From: Azadirachta indica
Taxonomy: Eukaryota; Streptophyta; Magnoliopsida; Sapindales; Meliaceae
DNA: 64,000 nt
Assembly: GCA_022749755.1 (NCBI GenBank)
Contig: CM040451.1
Location: forward strand, 5,532,871-5,596,870
Reading direction: 5' to 3'
The translations under genes and the position numbers were made by a program. The notes under the pieces were generated by a model. It saw only the letters and a program-made list of their open reading frames with translations, was not told the DNA's origin and did not search any database. The first letter of the stretch is position 1. Each line of letters opens with the position of its first letter. Positions 41,896 through 55,565 of this stretch are shown in pieces.

Positions 41896-42134
41896 ATATC
41901 AAGCACCAATGAATAAATTCGAAGTGCTTTATCTCTAAAAAAATGGATTATAATAAAAGAGTTTTACATTCAACCACTAGGTCAAAGTTTCAAAATGTTG
42001 ATAATATAAGAAAGGGTTTAAACTCTAAATCTTTTGTATTATTTCATAAAATTTTATCAGTTGAATTAATTAGTACTCACATTTTTGTTTAAGTTACAAT
42101 GCATAAACTTGCTAAGAAGTAACTCATCTTATAT

Positions 42135-42192
42135 ATGTATGTGTGTGTGTGTGTGTGTTGGAGGGGGGGGAGGGGTTGGGGGGATGGGGTTA
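42135..42192 (+). repeat. (GT)n microsatellite followed by G-tracts
   Basis: About ten GT repeats (42139-42158) lead into four or more runs of four to eight guanines (GGGGGGGG, GGGG, GGGGGG, GGGG) up to 42189, each separated by 1-2 bases. This composition is unique in the window and could form a G-quadruplex. Confidence 0.6.
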
Positions 42193-42419
42193 GGATTAGT
42201 AGTTCCTTTTTTTGACACAAAATCTTACATCAATTATAAACCATTAGATATAGGGGCATCCAACAGTTAAGATTCAATCTAACATATGCATTAATTATGC
42301 AGGCATTAATTATATATTAATTACATGATCAGATCCAATCTCAACCGTTAAATGTTCCTATATCAATGGTTTACAATTGATGTAAAATTTTATATAAAAA
42401 AAAGAGGCTGCTATCCTAC

Positions 42420-42453
<34 letters not shown>

Positions 42454-42732
42454 CTCTTTTAAATTCCTATCAAATCTCGTGTGAATAGGGGTAGGGTTAG
42501 GATCAGTAGTCCCTTTTTTTGACACAAAATCTTACATCAATTGTAAACCATTAGATATAGGGACATCCAACGGTTAAGATTCAATCTAACATATGTATTA
42601 ATTATGCAGGCATTAATTATATATTAATTACATGATCAGATCCAATCTCAACCGTTAAATGTTCCTATATCAATAGTTTACAATTGATGTAAAATTTTGT
42701 ATAAAAAAAAGAGGCTGCTATCCTACCCCTAC
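42186..42732. mobile_element. Tandemly duplicated MITE
   Basis: Two MITE copies lie head-to-tail (about 42186-42424 and 42486-42732) with a period of about 307 bases that includes the same (TA)n and TTTCTCTTTTAAAT flank. Each copy folds on itself: the outer TAGGGTTAGGATCAGTAG pairs with the complement of GCTGCTATCCTACCCCTA. Inner words CATCAATTGTAAACCATT and CCAACGGTTAAGATTCAAT pair with their inverses near the other end. There is no coding sequence. Since flank is included, the doublet arose by duplication of a resident MITE rather than by two insertions. Confidence 0.7.
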
Positions 42733-42895
42733 ATATATATATATATATATTTCTCTTTTAAATCCCTATCAAATCTCGTGTGAATAGGGTTTGAATACTC
42801 AATCCATCCTTAAAAGATTTTATCAGTTTAATCAATTAGTACTCTTTTTTTTTAAAGGGCTACAAAGTGAGACTTTGTCAAGAGATCACCCATCC

Positions 42896-42929
<34 letters not shown>
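42896..42929. repeat. (TA)n microsatellite
   Basis: Runs of TA dinucleotides occur here and also at 42423-42450, 42733-42750 and 17926-17949. Confidence 0.8.
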
Positions 42930-42933
<4 letters not shown>

Positions 42934-43209
42934 GTTGTTTTCACAAAATATAAATGAAAATAAAAAATTGTATTTTGATTTGCCATTTCAAAGTTTAAGA
43001 AAGTGTCTAGCAACTTTTTTAGTATTCTAAAAATAAAAGTTATCAAATATATTTGATAAAAATATTTTGAGGATTGAATGCAATAGAATAATTTGAGAAT
43101 TTTACGTAAAGGATGATGCTATTACTACTCGTAAAACTCTTTATAAAATCCCTTTCCTATTACCTATTGAAATGTATTAAAATAACAAAAAGAAAAATTA
43201 AAAGATTCT

Positions 43210-44035
43210 CTCTTCAACGCTAAACCGAACACAAATATTCCCTAATGTTTGAAGATAAATAAATGTCCCCTAAAGTTTAGACAAAAGATGAATATCTCCC
43301 TAAAGTTACTATGCCATCATATAAAATGATTATTATACCCCTAATATTTAAAAGGCATATAAATTAACCATTTTATCCCTATTGCTAATACATAATTACC
43401 AATATAACATTTTGACAATTTTATTTTTATTATATTAATTTATTATATACAAATTATTAAATAAAGTTAAATTTATATGTGAACAAAACACAATTTTTTA
43501 TTAAATTAATATTATTTACAATATATTTTAATAGTTTATGCACAATAAATAATATAATAAGAATAATTTTCTCAATTTATTAAATTTTAATATTGAAATT
43601 TCATGCAAATGAAACATAATTTTTCCTTAATTAATATATTTAAAAAATATATTTTAATGCTTTATATACAATAAATGAATATAATAAAAATAAAACTATG
43701 TAAAATAATAAATTTTATAATAAAATTGTAAAAAAAAAGAGTATAATTGTTAAAAGAAGTAAATTAAAAATATATTATTTTAAAATCAAAAGTTATATTG
43801 GTCATTATGTATTAGCGATATGGACAAAATTGTTCATTTATATGCCTTTTAAATTTTTAAGGGCATAATAGTTATTTTGCATAAAAGTTATTAAATGTAT
43901 AGTAACTTTAAGGTGATATTTGTCTTTTTTTTTTTTAAACTTTAAGAGAATGTTTATCTTTTGCCCAAACTTTAAGAGGATATTTGTTTATCTTCAAAAA
44001 TCAAGGGATATTGTGTTTAATTTACGGTTGAGGGG
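43210..44035. mobile_element. Foldback/long-TIR element, about 0.83 kb
   Basis: The left arm (AACACAAATATTCCCTAATG, then CCCCTAAAGTTTAG and GAATATCTCCCTAAAG) is the imperfect inverse of the right arm (43785-44035, with GAGGATATTTGTTTATC and TTAAACACAATATCCC on the complement). Arms are about 220 bases. The interior is AT-rich and non-coding. It shares short arm words with the elements at 1865-2895 and 22380-22640, suggesting one broad family. Confidence 0.6.
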
Positions 44036-47000
44036 TATTTCGTAATATCCTTAATAAAAAAGTTCTTACAACACCCTATTGCTTCCAAAATCACCCTTAT
44101 TAATATTATCTCACTTCTTTACAAACCCTACTATTATAAATTTTTTCATTAAAAATAGTTAATGATTTTTTTTTAAAATTACACCCAGTTAATTTATAAC
44201 AAATAAATTCTCACATGATTTCATATTATAATTGAACTTTTCTTCTTAATAATCCATTCTCTCTCCATAATTGTTTTATTTATCAATTTAAAGCTCTTAT
44301 GAATTTATTAAAAACAAAAAATTTATTTTAATTTAGGTATTGAGAAGGAAAAAAGACTATGATAAGTAAAATCTAAAAATTAGTAAAAGTACTAAATATT
44401 TGGAGTATATTGTGGAAATTATAAAACCTAATGGTTATTGAGAGGTAATTTTAAAACAAGAGCTTGCCATCATGCTAGGAGGCAGAAGGAGGTAATATTG
44501 CCCTAAAACTTTTTATTTTTGTCATAGGACACTTTTAAAAGAACAAAGAGAATCAATATTTTCCTAGGACATCTTTAAAAGAAAAAGAGACTCAATTTTG
44601 TCCTAAAATACCTCATTTTATCCTATAACACTATATGTAAGAAAGTCATCTCTTAATACATCATGTACAAGCAAATCACCTCTTGATAACAATCTTCTAT
44701 TAAGATAACTCTTTTTTACTTGTAGTGAAAAGAAAATAAGAACTTAAATTATATAATTTTAAAATTTCTAAGGACTTAAATTATGTATTTTTAAAATTTC
44801 TGATTTTTTAAGTTCTTTTCACAAACAACAATAAGGGGACTCAAATGATAATAACCCTAAAAATAATTAATTTATATTGTGAATGTCCTTATAATACCTA
44901 AATTTATGAGCCAACTTTGTAAAATAATTTGAAATGTGTAAGTAGTGTAGTAACAAGTATCATGTGATTCATAACCTAATTTTGAAGTTTAAATTATGAT
45001 AAGCACATTTTTTATGTTTCTATTAGAATTTAAACAAAAAGATATTTTTATCCCTTTACTAACTGACGAATAATGAAAAGGTATAATTTAAATAAAAAAT
45101 ATTTTGATCCTTCTATTAACTGATGTGGCTGAGATAAACTACATATTTCTGTACTATAATGTAAATTTTAATATTTGTTATACCATAATGAGACTTGAAT
45201 ATATTTAGAGTAGTCAAATGAAAATAATAAAAAAAAGGAAAATTAATATTCTTTTAAATTAATAGTATATTATAAATTATTTTTAATATATTTCGATAAA
45301 AAATGGTTTTAAGAGAAATTTGGGTGGAAACACCATATTCTATTAAAACTCAATAGAATATGAGTAATGAAAAAAAAAAATATGTGTGTGGAAGAACTAA
45401 TAAGTCTAGTTGCAGTTTGACAAATTTAGAACTGCCAACTTGATTTTTTCTTATAGTATATAAATTAATAATTAATATAAGTGAAATCACTTGCCATTTT
45501 GTACCCATTTATTTAATTAATAAACGACTAATAACAATAAGCAGTAAAATATTAATTAAAATGGTTGGGTTGTCCCATTAATTACTTTATATACAAATAG
45601 GCAATTATCAAGATATATATGTATATACATTATTATAACTATAAATATAAATAGAAAATACAACCACCATAATCTTATTCAGATTATGAATTTAATTCAC
45701 TTTGGCTTTGATTCCCCTTGAAATAGTTCATGAATTAATTGGTAATCCAGGCTAGCCTTACCTAAATGTCAATATTTATGATCCAATCTTGGAAATATAT
45801 TGTTTAATTTTGGTTATATTACTGATTTTAGAAATTAATCTCTTTACCCAACTCTAATATTCTCCTTTACTTAGGCTAAAATACTATAATTTGAAAAGTA
45901 AGGATGAGGAGCAAGGTGTTTTATTGATTAGATTTTTCTTTTCTTTGAAATCATATAATTTTTTAACAAAAATTTATTAATTATTTAATTTTAAAGTTAT
46001 TTTTTTTAATTAATTTTTACTTTATTTTTATTATAAAATTTTAAAAAATTTGTATATTAAAATAATTGTATTCGTTTTACGAAAATATATTTGTATCAAA
46101 TAATTAATAAATTTTTATTAAAAATGCTAACTTTCTACAATGTATAAGATATTTTCACATTTCTTCTCTAATGTTTGGGATTAAATCATTTAAATAGAAA
46201 AAATTAGGAATTTATCACTTACTTCTCCGCCCATTATATTTGACCGTCAATTGACCGCTAACTTGAAGGACAAAAAGGCACATATCATAGAATTTTAAAT
46301 CTCACCAAAAAAAAAAAAAACAACATGAGAAAAAATATAAAAAAAAATTTCTCAAGATTTTAAAAAGGTGCCTATTCTACAAAAAGAATAATTATCTAAA
46401 TCAAGATCCATTCAAAGAAAAAATTACTTATCAAGAGAAGTCAAAGAAAAACTTGAATTATCGTACATCTTTTATTTAAACAAAGGCCCATCAAAAGAAA
46501 ATTTTATTTTCTAAGTAATTTGCTAATTATGTTTAAACTTTTGCTCATTAGAGGTTTTAGTGTTTCAAATCATGTCTGAATTTTAAAATAAATTGGAGGC
46601 ATTAGAGTAAATATTGGGTAATTTAACTATCAATTTCGGAAAGATAAGATAAGTGACAGGGTAATTTAACTATCAATTTTAGAAAGATAAGTGACACATT
46701 TTCAATTCTTTCTATTTAAATAATACAATTTCAAACCTTAGTGGAAGAATATGATAACTTTGTATATTAAAATAATGATTTTCATTTTACTAAAATATAT
46801 TCGTATCAAATAATTAATAAATTTTTGTTAAAAGTGTTAAACTTGTATAATTTATTGATGTAATTAGATTGAAAATTTACTGAAATTTTCCAAAATCTCT
46901 GCATAAATTCAGCATAATCTATCTCAATCAAGAAAAATATATCTAAAACAAAATAAAAAATAACATTAATAATATTAATAAAAGAATAATACTGCCATGC

Positions 47001-47885
47001 AAGTGTTATATAAAATATCTTAAAAGATAGAGATTACTCAACAACATACAAATGGGCTTTGTAACGGATGGATAGTGAAACCGAAATACAAATGGTTGCC
47101 ATTTGGGATTTGTAAACGCAACCGTTTCAAATTCAAAAGACTGTATACATTTACATGTGTACTCTTTACTATCCCATTTGTCTGCCTTTCCCCTTTCTTC
47201 TTTTCATGCATTCATCCATATCATGTTTCTCATACTTATCATCATCATGTTCATATAAATCTACGATTTAAATGTGAACGAATAATGGAATTGAATTGAA
47301 GAAGAACAGAAACTTTCTGTCTAATTTCGGATGGTGGAAAGTGAATTTCAGTACTAGAAAAAGATAAAGTGTAAAGTTACGGTACATTCGAATATGTAAA
47401 TACAATTTTTCACTTTTCTTCCCCTTTTTTTTAACTTGACAATTAAAAAAAAAAAGTGTAATAATATACTAAATAATTGTAAGAACGAACCAAATATCCA
47501 ACCTGATCTCACTCTCTTTCTGTGTCTTATCAGCCGAAAGGTTAGCCCAACTAATTTTACAAATATAACCCCACTTGACTTCATGTACTTATTTAACTTA
47601 TTATTTATTTTTTTTATATATATATATATTATTATTATTAATTAAAAAAAAAATAAAGAAGAAGAAAAAGCACATCATCTAATCCATCCATCTAATATCT
47701 ATTCAATTAAAAAAAATTAAAACAGATTCTTCTTCTCCTCAATTTCAATTTTATTTTTAATTTAAATTTATTAATGCTAAGTCATAGTACAACCACCAAA
47801 TTCTACAGAAGCACAACTAACATTCTTTATAAAATCATCGAAGCCATAAAAGGAACACATACTGAACACAGCTAGCTAAATCAAT
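44036..47885. other. AT-rich intergenic region before the permease gene
   Basis: No gene was supported. Local duplications are seen: a TAATTTAACTATCAATTT block at 46617 and 46661, and a CAAATAATTAATAAATTTTT block at about 46096 and 46806. Small open frames near 47075-47645 overlap on both strands and have no recognisable content; the last few hundred bases are the permease promoter. Confidence 0.45.
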
Positions 47886-47888
47886 TAA

Positions 47889-47924
47889 TCCCTCTCTTCT
47901 TCTTCTTCTTCTTCTTCTTCTTCA
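47889..47924 (+). repeat. (CTT)n microsatellite in the permease 5' leader
   Basis: About ten TTC/CTT trinucleotides lie 30-65 bases upstream of the purine permease start codon, probably within its 5' UTR. Pyrimidine-rich leaders are common in plants. Confidence 0.7.
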
Positions 47925-47952
47925 TCATCATCACCACTGGTATTAATTCACT

Positions 47953-49062
47953 ATGATGAACAACACAACAACAACAACAACAACAACAACACAATTGCAA
48001 TTAGAAGAACAGAAGGCCAACGGCAACAGAAGTAGCAGCAGCAAGAGTTATATTCTTCTTTTGGTTGTCAACTATCTCTTCCTCTTTGCTGGGTCAGTCT
48101 CTGCAAGTTTACTCTCAAAGTTTTACTTCAATCACAGAGGTTCAAGCAGATGGGTTGCTACATGGGTTCAATGTGCTGGTTTTCCTCTCCTTCTTTTCCC
48201 AATTTTCCTTCCTTATTATGTCTTCAAATGCACAGAAAGGCCTCCATTTTCCCACTTCACCACCAAAATTTTCACTTTATCAATCTTCGTTGGCCTTTTG
48301 TTGGGTGTAAATAACCTTCTTTTTTCTTGGGGAAACTCTTATTTGCCTGTATCAACCTCTGCTCTTCTCTTATCATCACAACTCGTCTTCAACCTCATTT
48401 TCTCTGTCATCATCGTTAAACAAAGAATCACCTTCTCAAATCTCAACTGTGTTATCCTTTTAACACTAAGTTCTGTGCTTTTAGCCCTAAGTTCAACCCA
48501 CGACAAGTCTCCACACTTACCCAAATCCAAATACTTCGTTGGGTTTTTTTGCACTGTGGGTGCTGGCTTGTTATTTGCTTTATATTTACCAATCATGGAG
48601 ATCATATACAAGAAAGTTTACTGCTACGCAATGGTGATGGAGATGCAACTGGTGATGGAGATTGCAGCTACGGCGTTAGCATGTGTTGGGATGGCATCAG
48701 ACGGTGGATATTCAGAGATGAAGGGAGAAAGTGAAAGGGTTTTTGATAAAGGTCCAACAGTTTACTGGCTTACAGTGCTGGGAAACGTAGTGACTTGGCA
48801 GCTTTGCTTTATGGGAACAGCAGGAATGGTTTTCTTAACATCTTCCATTACAGGAGGAATTTGCATGACTGCAATTCTTGCTATGAACGTCATAGGAGGA
48901 GTTGTTGTTTATGGAGATCCCTTTAATGGCGTCAAAGCTGTGTCTACAGTGCTCTGTGCTTGGGGCTTTTGTTCTTACGTTTATGGCATGTATGTCAAGA
49001 TCAAGAAGAAAAACAAAACCAATCAAGAAAAAGAAGAAGAGAAGAATCATAATAACAGCAAT

Positions 49063-49093
<31 letters not shown>

Positions 49094-49173
49094 GTAATAA
49101 CCACGACCATCATCAAATTCAAGGGATGGAGATTATTCAGATTGTAACAGCTCCTGATAGATCCTCAGTTTGA
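47953..49173 (+). CDS. PUP: Purine permease (PUP family)
   Basis: This is a 406-residue, single-exon protein of the plant purine permease family (drug/metabolite transporter superfamily). Such proteins move adenine, cytokinins and related bases across membranes by proton symport. Roughly ten hydrophobic segments are visible, starting YILLLVVNYLFLFAGSVSAS (about 31-50). Family signatures include WVATWVQCAGFPLLL, the NNLLFSWGNSYLPVSTSALL block, QLVFNLIFSVIIVKQRIT and, near the end, SITGGICMTAILAMNVIGGV with KAVSTVLCAWGF. The N-terminus has a poly-Thr run from (ACA)n. The C-terminal cytoplasmic tail is Lys/Glu-rich with a run of nine Asn from (AAT)n; these repeats are probably length-variable. 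The tandem ATG-ATG start at 47953 follows a CT-rich leader. Which PUP number it corresponds to, and the exact substrate, cannot be told from sequence alone. Confidence 0.92.
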
Positions 49174-52100
49174 TGTTAATTACTCTTAATTTTTCTGATG
49201 AATAAAAATCTAAATATTTTAAAAGTTATGTTATACAGTCAGCACTATTATATTATTGTAGGTTCAATTTATAAGTCATTCACATATAAAATAGATCATT
49301 AAGTTACATTTTGAATAATTTAACTGTTTAAATATAACCACTGTATTATATAATCGTTGTAGTATAATTTTATCATATGTTATAATACAGCAAATTATTT
49401 ATAAGTACTGCAGCTGCCTTATTTTTGATCTTATCTAAAGTATATCGAGTGATAATTTGGTGGAGTGGAGATATGACAATTTGAAATCATTGCTAATTGA
49501 TATTATCAACATCAATATCATTAGCATTAGGATTAGCGGTTATTGATAAAGAAAGTGAACTGAAAGGGTTAAACTAAACATGAGGTAATAATGTTTTTGT
49601 CCTCAAACTTTGCCGAAATAACACATGAGGATACGTTTTGATAATTTTAACAAATCAATCCCCAATTTATTACTAAAAATATGTTTAAAACTATTATATT
49701 TTTAATTTAATTTTAAAAATATAATAATTAAATATCAATAAATATGACTTTTATTTGTTAATAAATATTTATCACTAATCATTTCATCTCTATTTGATAT
49801 TTAAGTAACTTTAAACTTAAATTTTTTAATATCAATAATTTTTTTTTTGGGTATAAAAATATGAATATTACATTAAACTTTAAAACACAAAAATTAAAAA
49901 TTAATAGTTATATTTATATTCATATATATTTTAAAATGTTAAAAAAATAATAAAATATTTACAAAAATACAATATTATTTTATATATGTTAACATAAATC
50001 ATGTATTTGAATGTTTTATAGCTTAAAATAATGTATTAAAAGTATTTTCTTTTTTAGGAAAATGTCTTTTCTAAAAAATATATATATCTAGAACAACTTT
50101 TTCAAATAGGTAGAGTATTTAATGTTCACGAATCTTGATAAGTGAAGTGGAAAAAAGTCTATAATATAATTAAATATAAAATAAACATAAATAGTTCAAA
50201 AATGTATGAGTTTTACATTAAGTCGTTTTCAAACAAAAGACAAAGTTTAAGACCTTTTTTATGAAATAGGAAAAGTCTTTTGAATTCCTACTTTCACCTA
50301 ATTGAAAAAATTAAAAAAATTCTTATTTTTTTAATAAAATTTATTGAATAATAAACCATCTTTTTACCTCATTAAACATTATCTTGTCTTATATATAATG
50401 TTTGTCTTGATAATTTGTCAAATATTTTTACTAGAAAAAAAAATATATTTCTGACTTGTTCATAGAAATGAAAAAAAAAATTGATAACTATACAAACTCA
50501 ATTATATAAACTAATTGCAACATGTTTTATATGTTTGCTTAAGAAAAAAAAATTTTCATGTAGTTAAATGAAAACAAATTATGTAGGACATGCGACAACA
50601 ATATAATTCTGTCATATAAGGTACAGTGTCAATTTTTGTATGAGTATAAGTATGAGTTTGTATTCATCACATTATTGAGGAAAAAAAAAAAAAATTAAAT
50701 TTATATATTTTTATATATTTAGATACATTAAAATTCATATTTATTTAAATTTTTATTAAAAAAGCTACCTTAAATGGTGTATGGTCATGAGCATTTTTAT
50801 TAATTTTCTAAAAATAAAGCTTTAACAATATAAATAAATTCAAGAAAAAGAAAGAGAGAGAGAGAGAGAGAACAATTGAAGGAAATTGTATTAGTTTGGG
50901 TAATTTACAATTGAAATACTTAGTAAATATGTGTTACATGATTAAATGACACTTAAATCACATATATTAATAAATATAACAATTGTTTCTATAAATAATA
51001 AGATATTTAATTTTTTTTTGTATTTTTATTATTAGAAATAAATCAGTTGATCTATTATATTATACGATAATAAATATTTATGACTAACTTATACATATTT
51101 AATATTATGATTTTATAAATGTGTATATGCATATGATGCCTTAAATAAATTTTTGTTTCAGTTAATGTTAGATATAGTTCATATATAAGAAAAAAATATG
51201 TTAAAATTGTTCTATTAATTTTTAGTTCTCAATCACAAAATTATGTGTAATTTTAGTAATTTTATAACATTTAATAATATTTTTTTTATAAAAAGATTTA
51301 TATGGGAACAAGAAATCTCATTTATGAAACAGAAAATCCTTATCCCCATTATTATTAGAATTTGGAATGATTTAAAGGTGTCAAACATGCTCTAAACTAT
51401 TCGAATTATGTCCAAAGATAACATTTGATAATATTTACTTTTACTAGTTCCTTGAATTTAGAAAAATAGATTAATGATTCTATTTAGATTACTTTTCATT
51501 TTCAAAGATTTTATGGTGCGATACTTTTAACTAATTCAAAATAACACCAAATCTTAAGTTGACAAATTGCATCAGGTGCAATAAAATAAAAAAAAATAAA
51601 TAATAAATTTTTATGCATAAAAAACAAAATTGAGCAGAAGATCTGTCCTATATTGCTCAAAAATTAAAATGGAATTTATGTGCACTTAAACTAATGATGA
51701 TGCAACAAGGCATTAATATGGATTTCGATTAAGCAATTGTCTCCAAAATACTTTTTTTTTTTTTTAAGTAAAAACAAGTTTCATATCATATTGATGGGCT
51801 TCTTTTGTTGATGGCTTTTAGAGCACTTCTTTAATGTAAGTGGTGGGTCACTTTTAATTTTTTTTCCAAAAAAAACTTAATATACTAATAAAAAAAGAGA
51901 GGTAGATCTTCCTTCCTATGGTTGGAGAACTTGACCTTACTTTTAATTTAATTAAATTAAATTTTTAGATTAATTTTTCACGTAACTAATTACAGTACAA
52001 TTAAGTTATTTATAACCATTAAATTCGATCCAATAACTTTATAAAAATAGAAATCTTCTTCTATTTCATTGTACTATATAGAGATTATGATGAAGCACGA

Positions 52101-54599
52101 CTCTTTATAATAATATTAGAGAGATCGTGAAAAGCAAAAAAATTATGGTTGCAACACGTAACATAAGGCAAAAATAAAAAAATCATTTATAACTAATCAT
52201 TATTATTATTATTATTATTAAAAAAGCCTATAAAAAATAATTTTTTCATATAGATACGTGCAAAATCATCATGATAAAAAAGTGTTTATATTTTTGTATT
52301 TTATATTTGGATACATAAATTAATATAAAGAAGATACAAGTGGGGGTCTAGTCAGCCTTACCATATACTATTTGGTTTCTATATTATCAACTAGCTGGTA
52401 GAAAAAGATCCTTTTCCTTTTTTTTTTTCTTAAAAAAAAAAAACCAAAGTAAAAGGAAGTAAGCAAATAAAATAATACATGCATATTATAATTCTGTCTT
52501 CAATATAAGAATTATTTTTATAAAAATAAGATCAAATTCATAATTCTGTCTTCAATATTTAAGAATTATTTTAATTAAAATAAAATCAAAACTTTTTTTT
52601 TTTTAAAGAAAAGATCCAAATCTACTTGAAATATCAAAACTTACAATAGACAGCGTATATCCTTGAAAAAATGACCATTAATTTATATATTATATTTTTA
52701 AAATTTTTAAAATTATTTATCATGATATAAATTAGTTGGTCTTAAACTTATTTATGAGTGAAATATATTAAGTATTTTTCAGATATGCGAAAATTTGTAG
52801 ACATTATAAAATTTTCTATTGATTTTAAAGATTTATATTATATGTGTGATGTGTGTGTGTGTGTGTGTGTGTGTGTTTAGTACAAGTGAATGCATTTGGC
52901 ATATAGTTTTATTTTACAAAATTAAAACTAGTTTTAATAATTATATTTATATTACCCTAATTACTTTGGAAAAATAAAATTCAAATGAAGTCAAATTAAT
53001 AGCTTCATTAATCTTATATCTATAGATATATAAGATTGACTAGTTTAAAAAATACCCCTATAAATCTCTATCTATTATTGTAATTTGTGAATTTAACAAA
53101 AATAAAAATAATTTTATACATTTAACTCTTAAAATTATTATAACTTAGAAAGTATTACCATAATTAAAAAAAATATTTTTTTCAATAAATAAAATTTATA
53201 AAAATATTTTTTAAAAACAATGAAACTAAATTTTTTTTTTTTTTCCTTTTACATGCCTTAAATGATATATATGTCTTTAATTTACCCACTAATGATCTAT
53301 TTTTGTCTTATATATAATCTAAATTCCACTAATGATTCTTGTAGAGAAAGGAACACCTCTTTAATTGCTTTATCTTCTTTATTATTAATATTTAGACCTA
53401 TAAATAATATAAAATAAGTTTAGCTTTTAATGATGATGAGCAACTTAAAGTACTAGCAGCCACTGATCATAAAAAGTCAACTAAAGCAAATTTTGTCGAA
53501 TTTGAAATATTTTATTACACAACAATGATTTTATGGTTAGTTGCATATTTGCTGTTTGTCGGATTTTAATTGAATCTTATAAAGCAGTGAAATTAAATAA
53601 ATTAATTAATTAATAAGCATCCACTCTCATTTAATTTCATTGATTTTCATTGCATACCCATGATCATGAAGATATATATATAATCATCTTAAAGCTTCTT
53701 AATAAATAAACTTTATTAACTTTACATGCAATTAAATAGTTAACCCTCAATCCATATATATATAAATTTTATTTGAAAAAGTTAATATATGATTCACTTG
53801 TCAACTCGATAATAGTACTTAATCAATATTAAATGAATTGATTAAAATATAATAATTAAAGTGTTAATTATGAATGATGAATTGTTAATAAGATTATATA
53901 TATTTTTATATTATTTATAAATGTCAAAGTTAAATATTTTTAATAATTAAAATTAAATTTGATATATATAATTAATATATATATACATTAGATTCAATAT
54001 CAATCTCAATCTTAATTTTAGATAGATTAAGATATGCATATACATAACAATGGATGTAAAGTATATCTTACATATTATATAACACTTTTTTTTTTTAAAA
54101 AAAAAAAATTGGACATTGGATAAGCTTAGGAAGCATACAAAACAAAGCAAGCAGAGGCAATTAAAATAAACACTAAAGTTGAGAAAGCATGTAAAACAAA
54201 CACAGGTAAGGCATGCATTAAAGCGGAATTTCGCTCGTAATAAAGAAAAAGAAAAGAGAGAGAAAACAAAAAGGTTAATAAGCTTGCTTACATATGCAAT
54301 TAATTAATTGTTTAAAAATTGAAAAATAGAGAAATACTAGTATTAGTCTATGACCTTGCAAGATAACTACTTTAACTCACTTTTTGATTGAAACTTACAG
54401 CTTTTAGTGAAGATATCTAACCAGTACTATTAAAATATTTATGTAACCTCTCAATATTCTTTAATTAAATAAATATTGTTAGTGTATATATAAAGATTTT
54501 GAATGGGATTGAAGAAATAACAAACTCTTATTTTCTACTATTACTTGAACTCATAATAGTTTAGGAGCATCAAACATATCTCAAACCATTTAAATTATG
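49174..54599. other. AT-rich intergenic region, no gene
   Basis: 5.4 kb of more than 75 percent A+T with no supported gene. Contents seen: (GA)n at about 50849-50872, ATT repeats at 52198-52220, a tandem duplication of about 55 bases at 52490-52595 (ATAATTCTGTCTTCAATAT twice), (GT)n at 52847-52876, and several poly-A/T tracts. The open frame at 53953-54150 is low-complexity. Confidence 0.5.
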
Positions 54600-55565
54600 C
54601 CTTAAGGCATTAGTCTAGATATTTAGACAATACTATTATAATACTTATATAAATTCTTAGTAAACCTCTAATTTGTAAATAATTTAGTATAGATATCTGT
54701 AGGTCTATCTGGTTCAATTATTAAAATCATTTTGGGATGGTACAAAAAATGTGGAGTTTAAATAATATTTAGGTCCATTTGATAAAATTTTTTTTAGTTT
54801 TCTAGAGTTAACTTTTTATTAGTGGAGTTTGTAACAAAAGTTTATTAATTGTTTGGTTGTTATGAATAATTTTTGAGATAAATTATATAATTATTTTAAT
54901 AGACAAGTTTTAACTCTATATCATATAAAAATAATGTAAATTTTTTAAAATAGAATAAGAGTATTTTAAATAATTTAATGTTATAAAAACTCTATTGTTA
55001 AGAGCTCAAAATTTGGGTGTCTTCTGATAAAAAAAAAAAAAAAACTTTTTTAATTCGTAAAGGTCCTTCTTCAATTTCAATTAAGCAACGCCAAATAAAC
55101 CTTTAAGTAAATAATTTTAGTATAAACATTTGGACAATACGATTATAATACCTGTATAAGCTCTTAATAAACCTTTAACATATAAAAAATTTAGTGCAAA
55201 TATTTGTAGGTGCGAGTTGATTCAACTTTTAAAATTATTTAGGAATGGTATATGAGGCTTAGGGTTCAAGCTCTATTCATACTAGATTAGGGAATATTTC
55301 AGTTATTTTCTTATAATAACTTTTAAGAAAAATTGTATAATTATTTTAATAGACAAGTTTGTAAGGTTATATTATAAAAAAATAATACAAAATTTTAAAA
55401 TAAAAGAAATATTAGTAAGTTAAACAATTTAACTTTTTAAAAAAGTTTGATTACCAAAAACCTAAAATTTGGGTTTTTTTTGGGAGAAGAAATTTTTTTA
55501 TTTTAATTTACAAATACTCTTCGCCAATGTCAACCAAACAACACCAAAAAATATAAATTGACTTT
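54600..55565. repeat. Direct tandem duplication, unit about 480-520 bp
   Basis: Block 1 (about 54630-55090) and block 2 (about 55125-55560) share in order TTAGACAATACTATTATAATAC-like, AATAATTTAGTATAGATATCTGTAG-like, AATTATTTTAATAGACAAGTTT and CAAAATTTGGGTGT-like segments. A third fragment of the start of the unit is at 56095-56170. No coding sequence was seen; it may be an old element with direct repeats. Confidence 0.55.

Noticed and set aside
42085..42270. 61-codon frame with CVCVCV and poly-Gly
   Set aside because: It is translation of the (GT)n and G-tract microsatellite.
48549..49147. Overlapping frames inside the purine permease gene
   Set aside because: They are out-of-frame or antisense shadows of the intact 406-codon gene.
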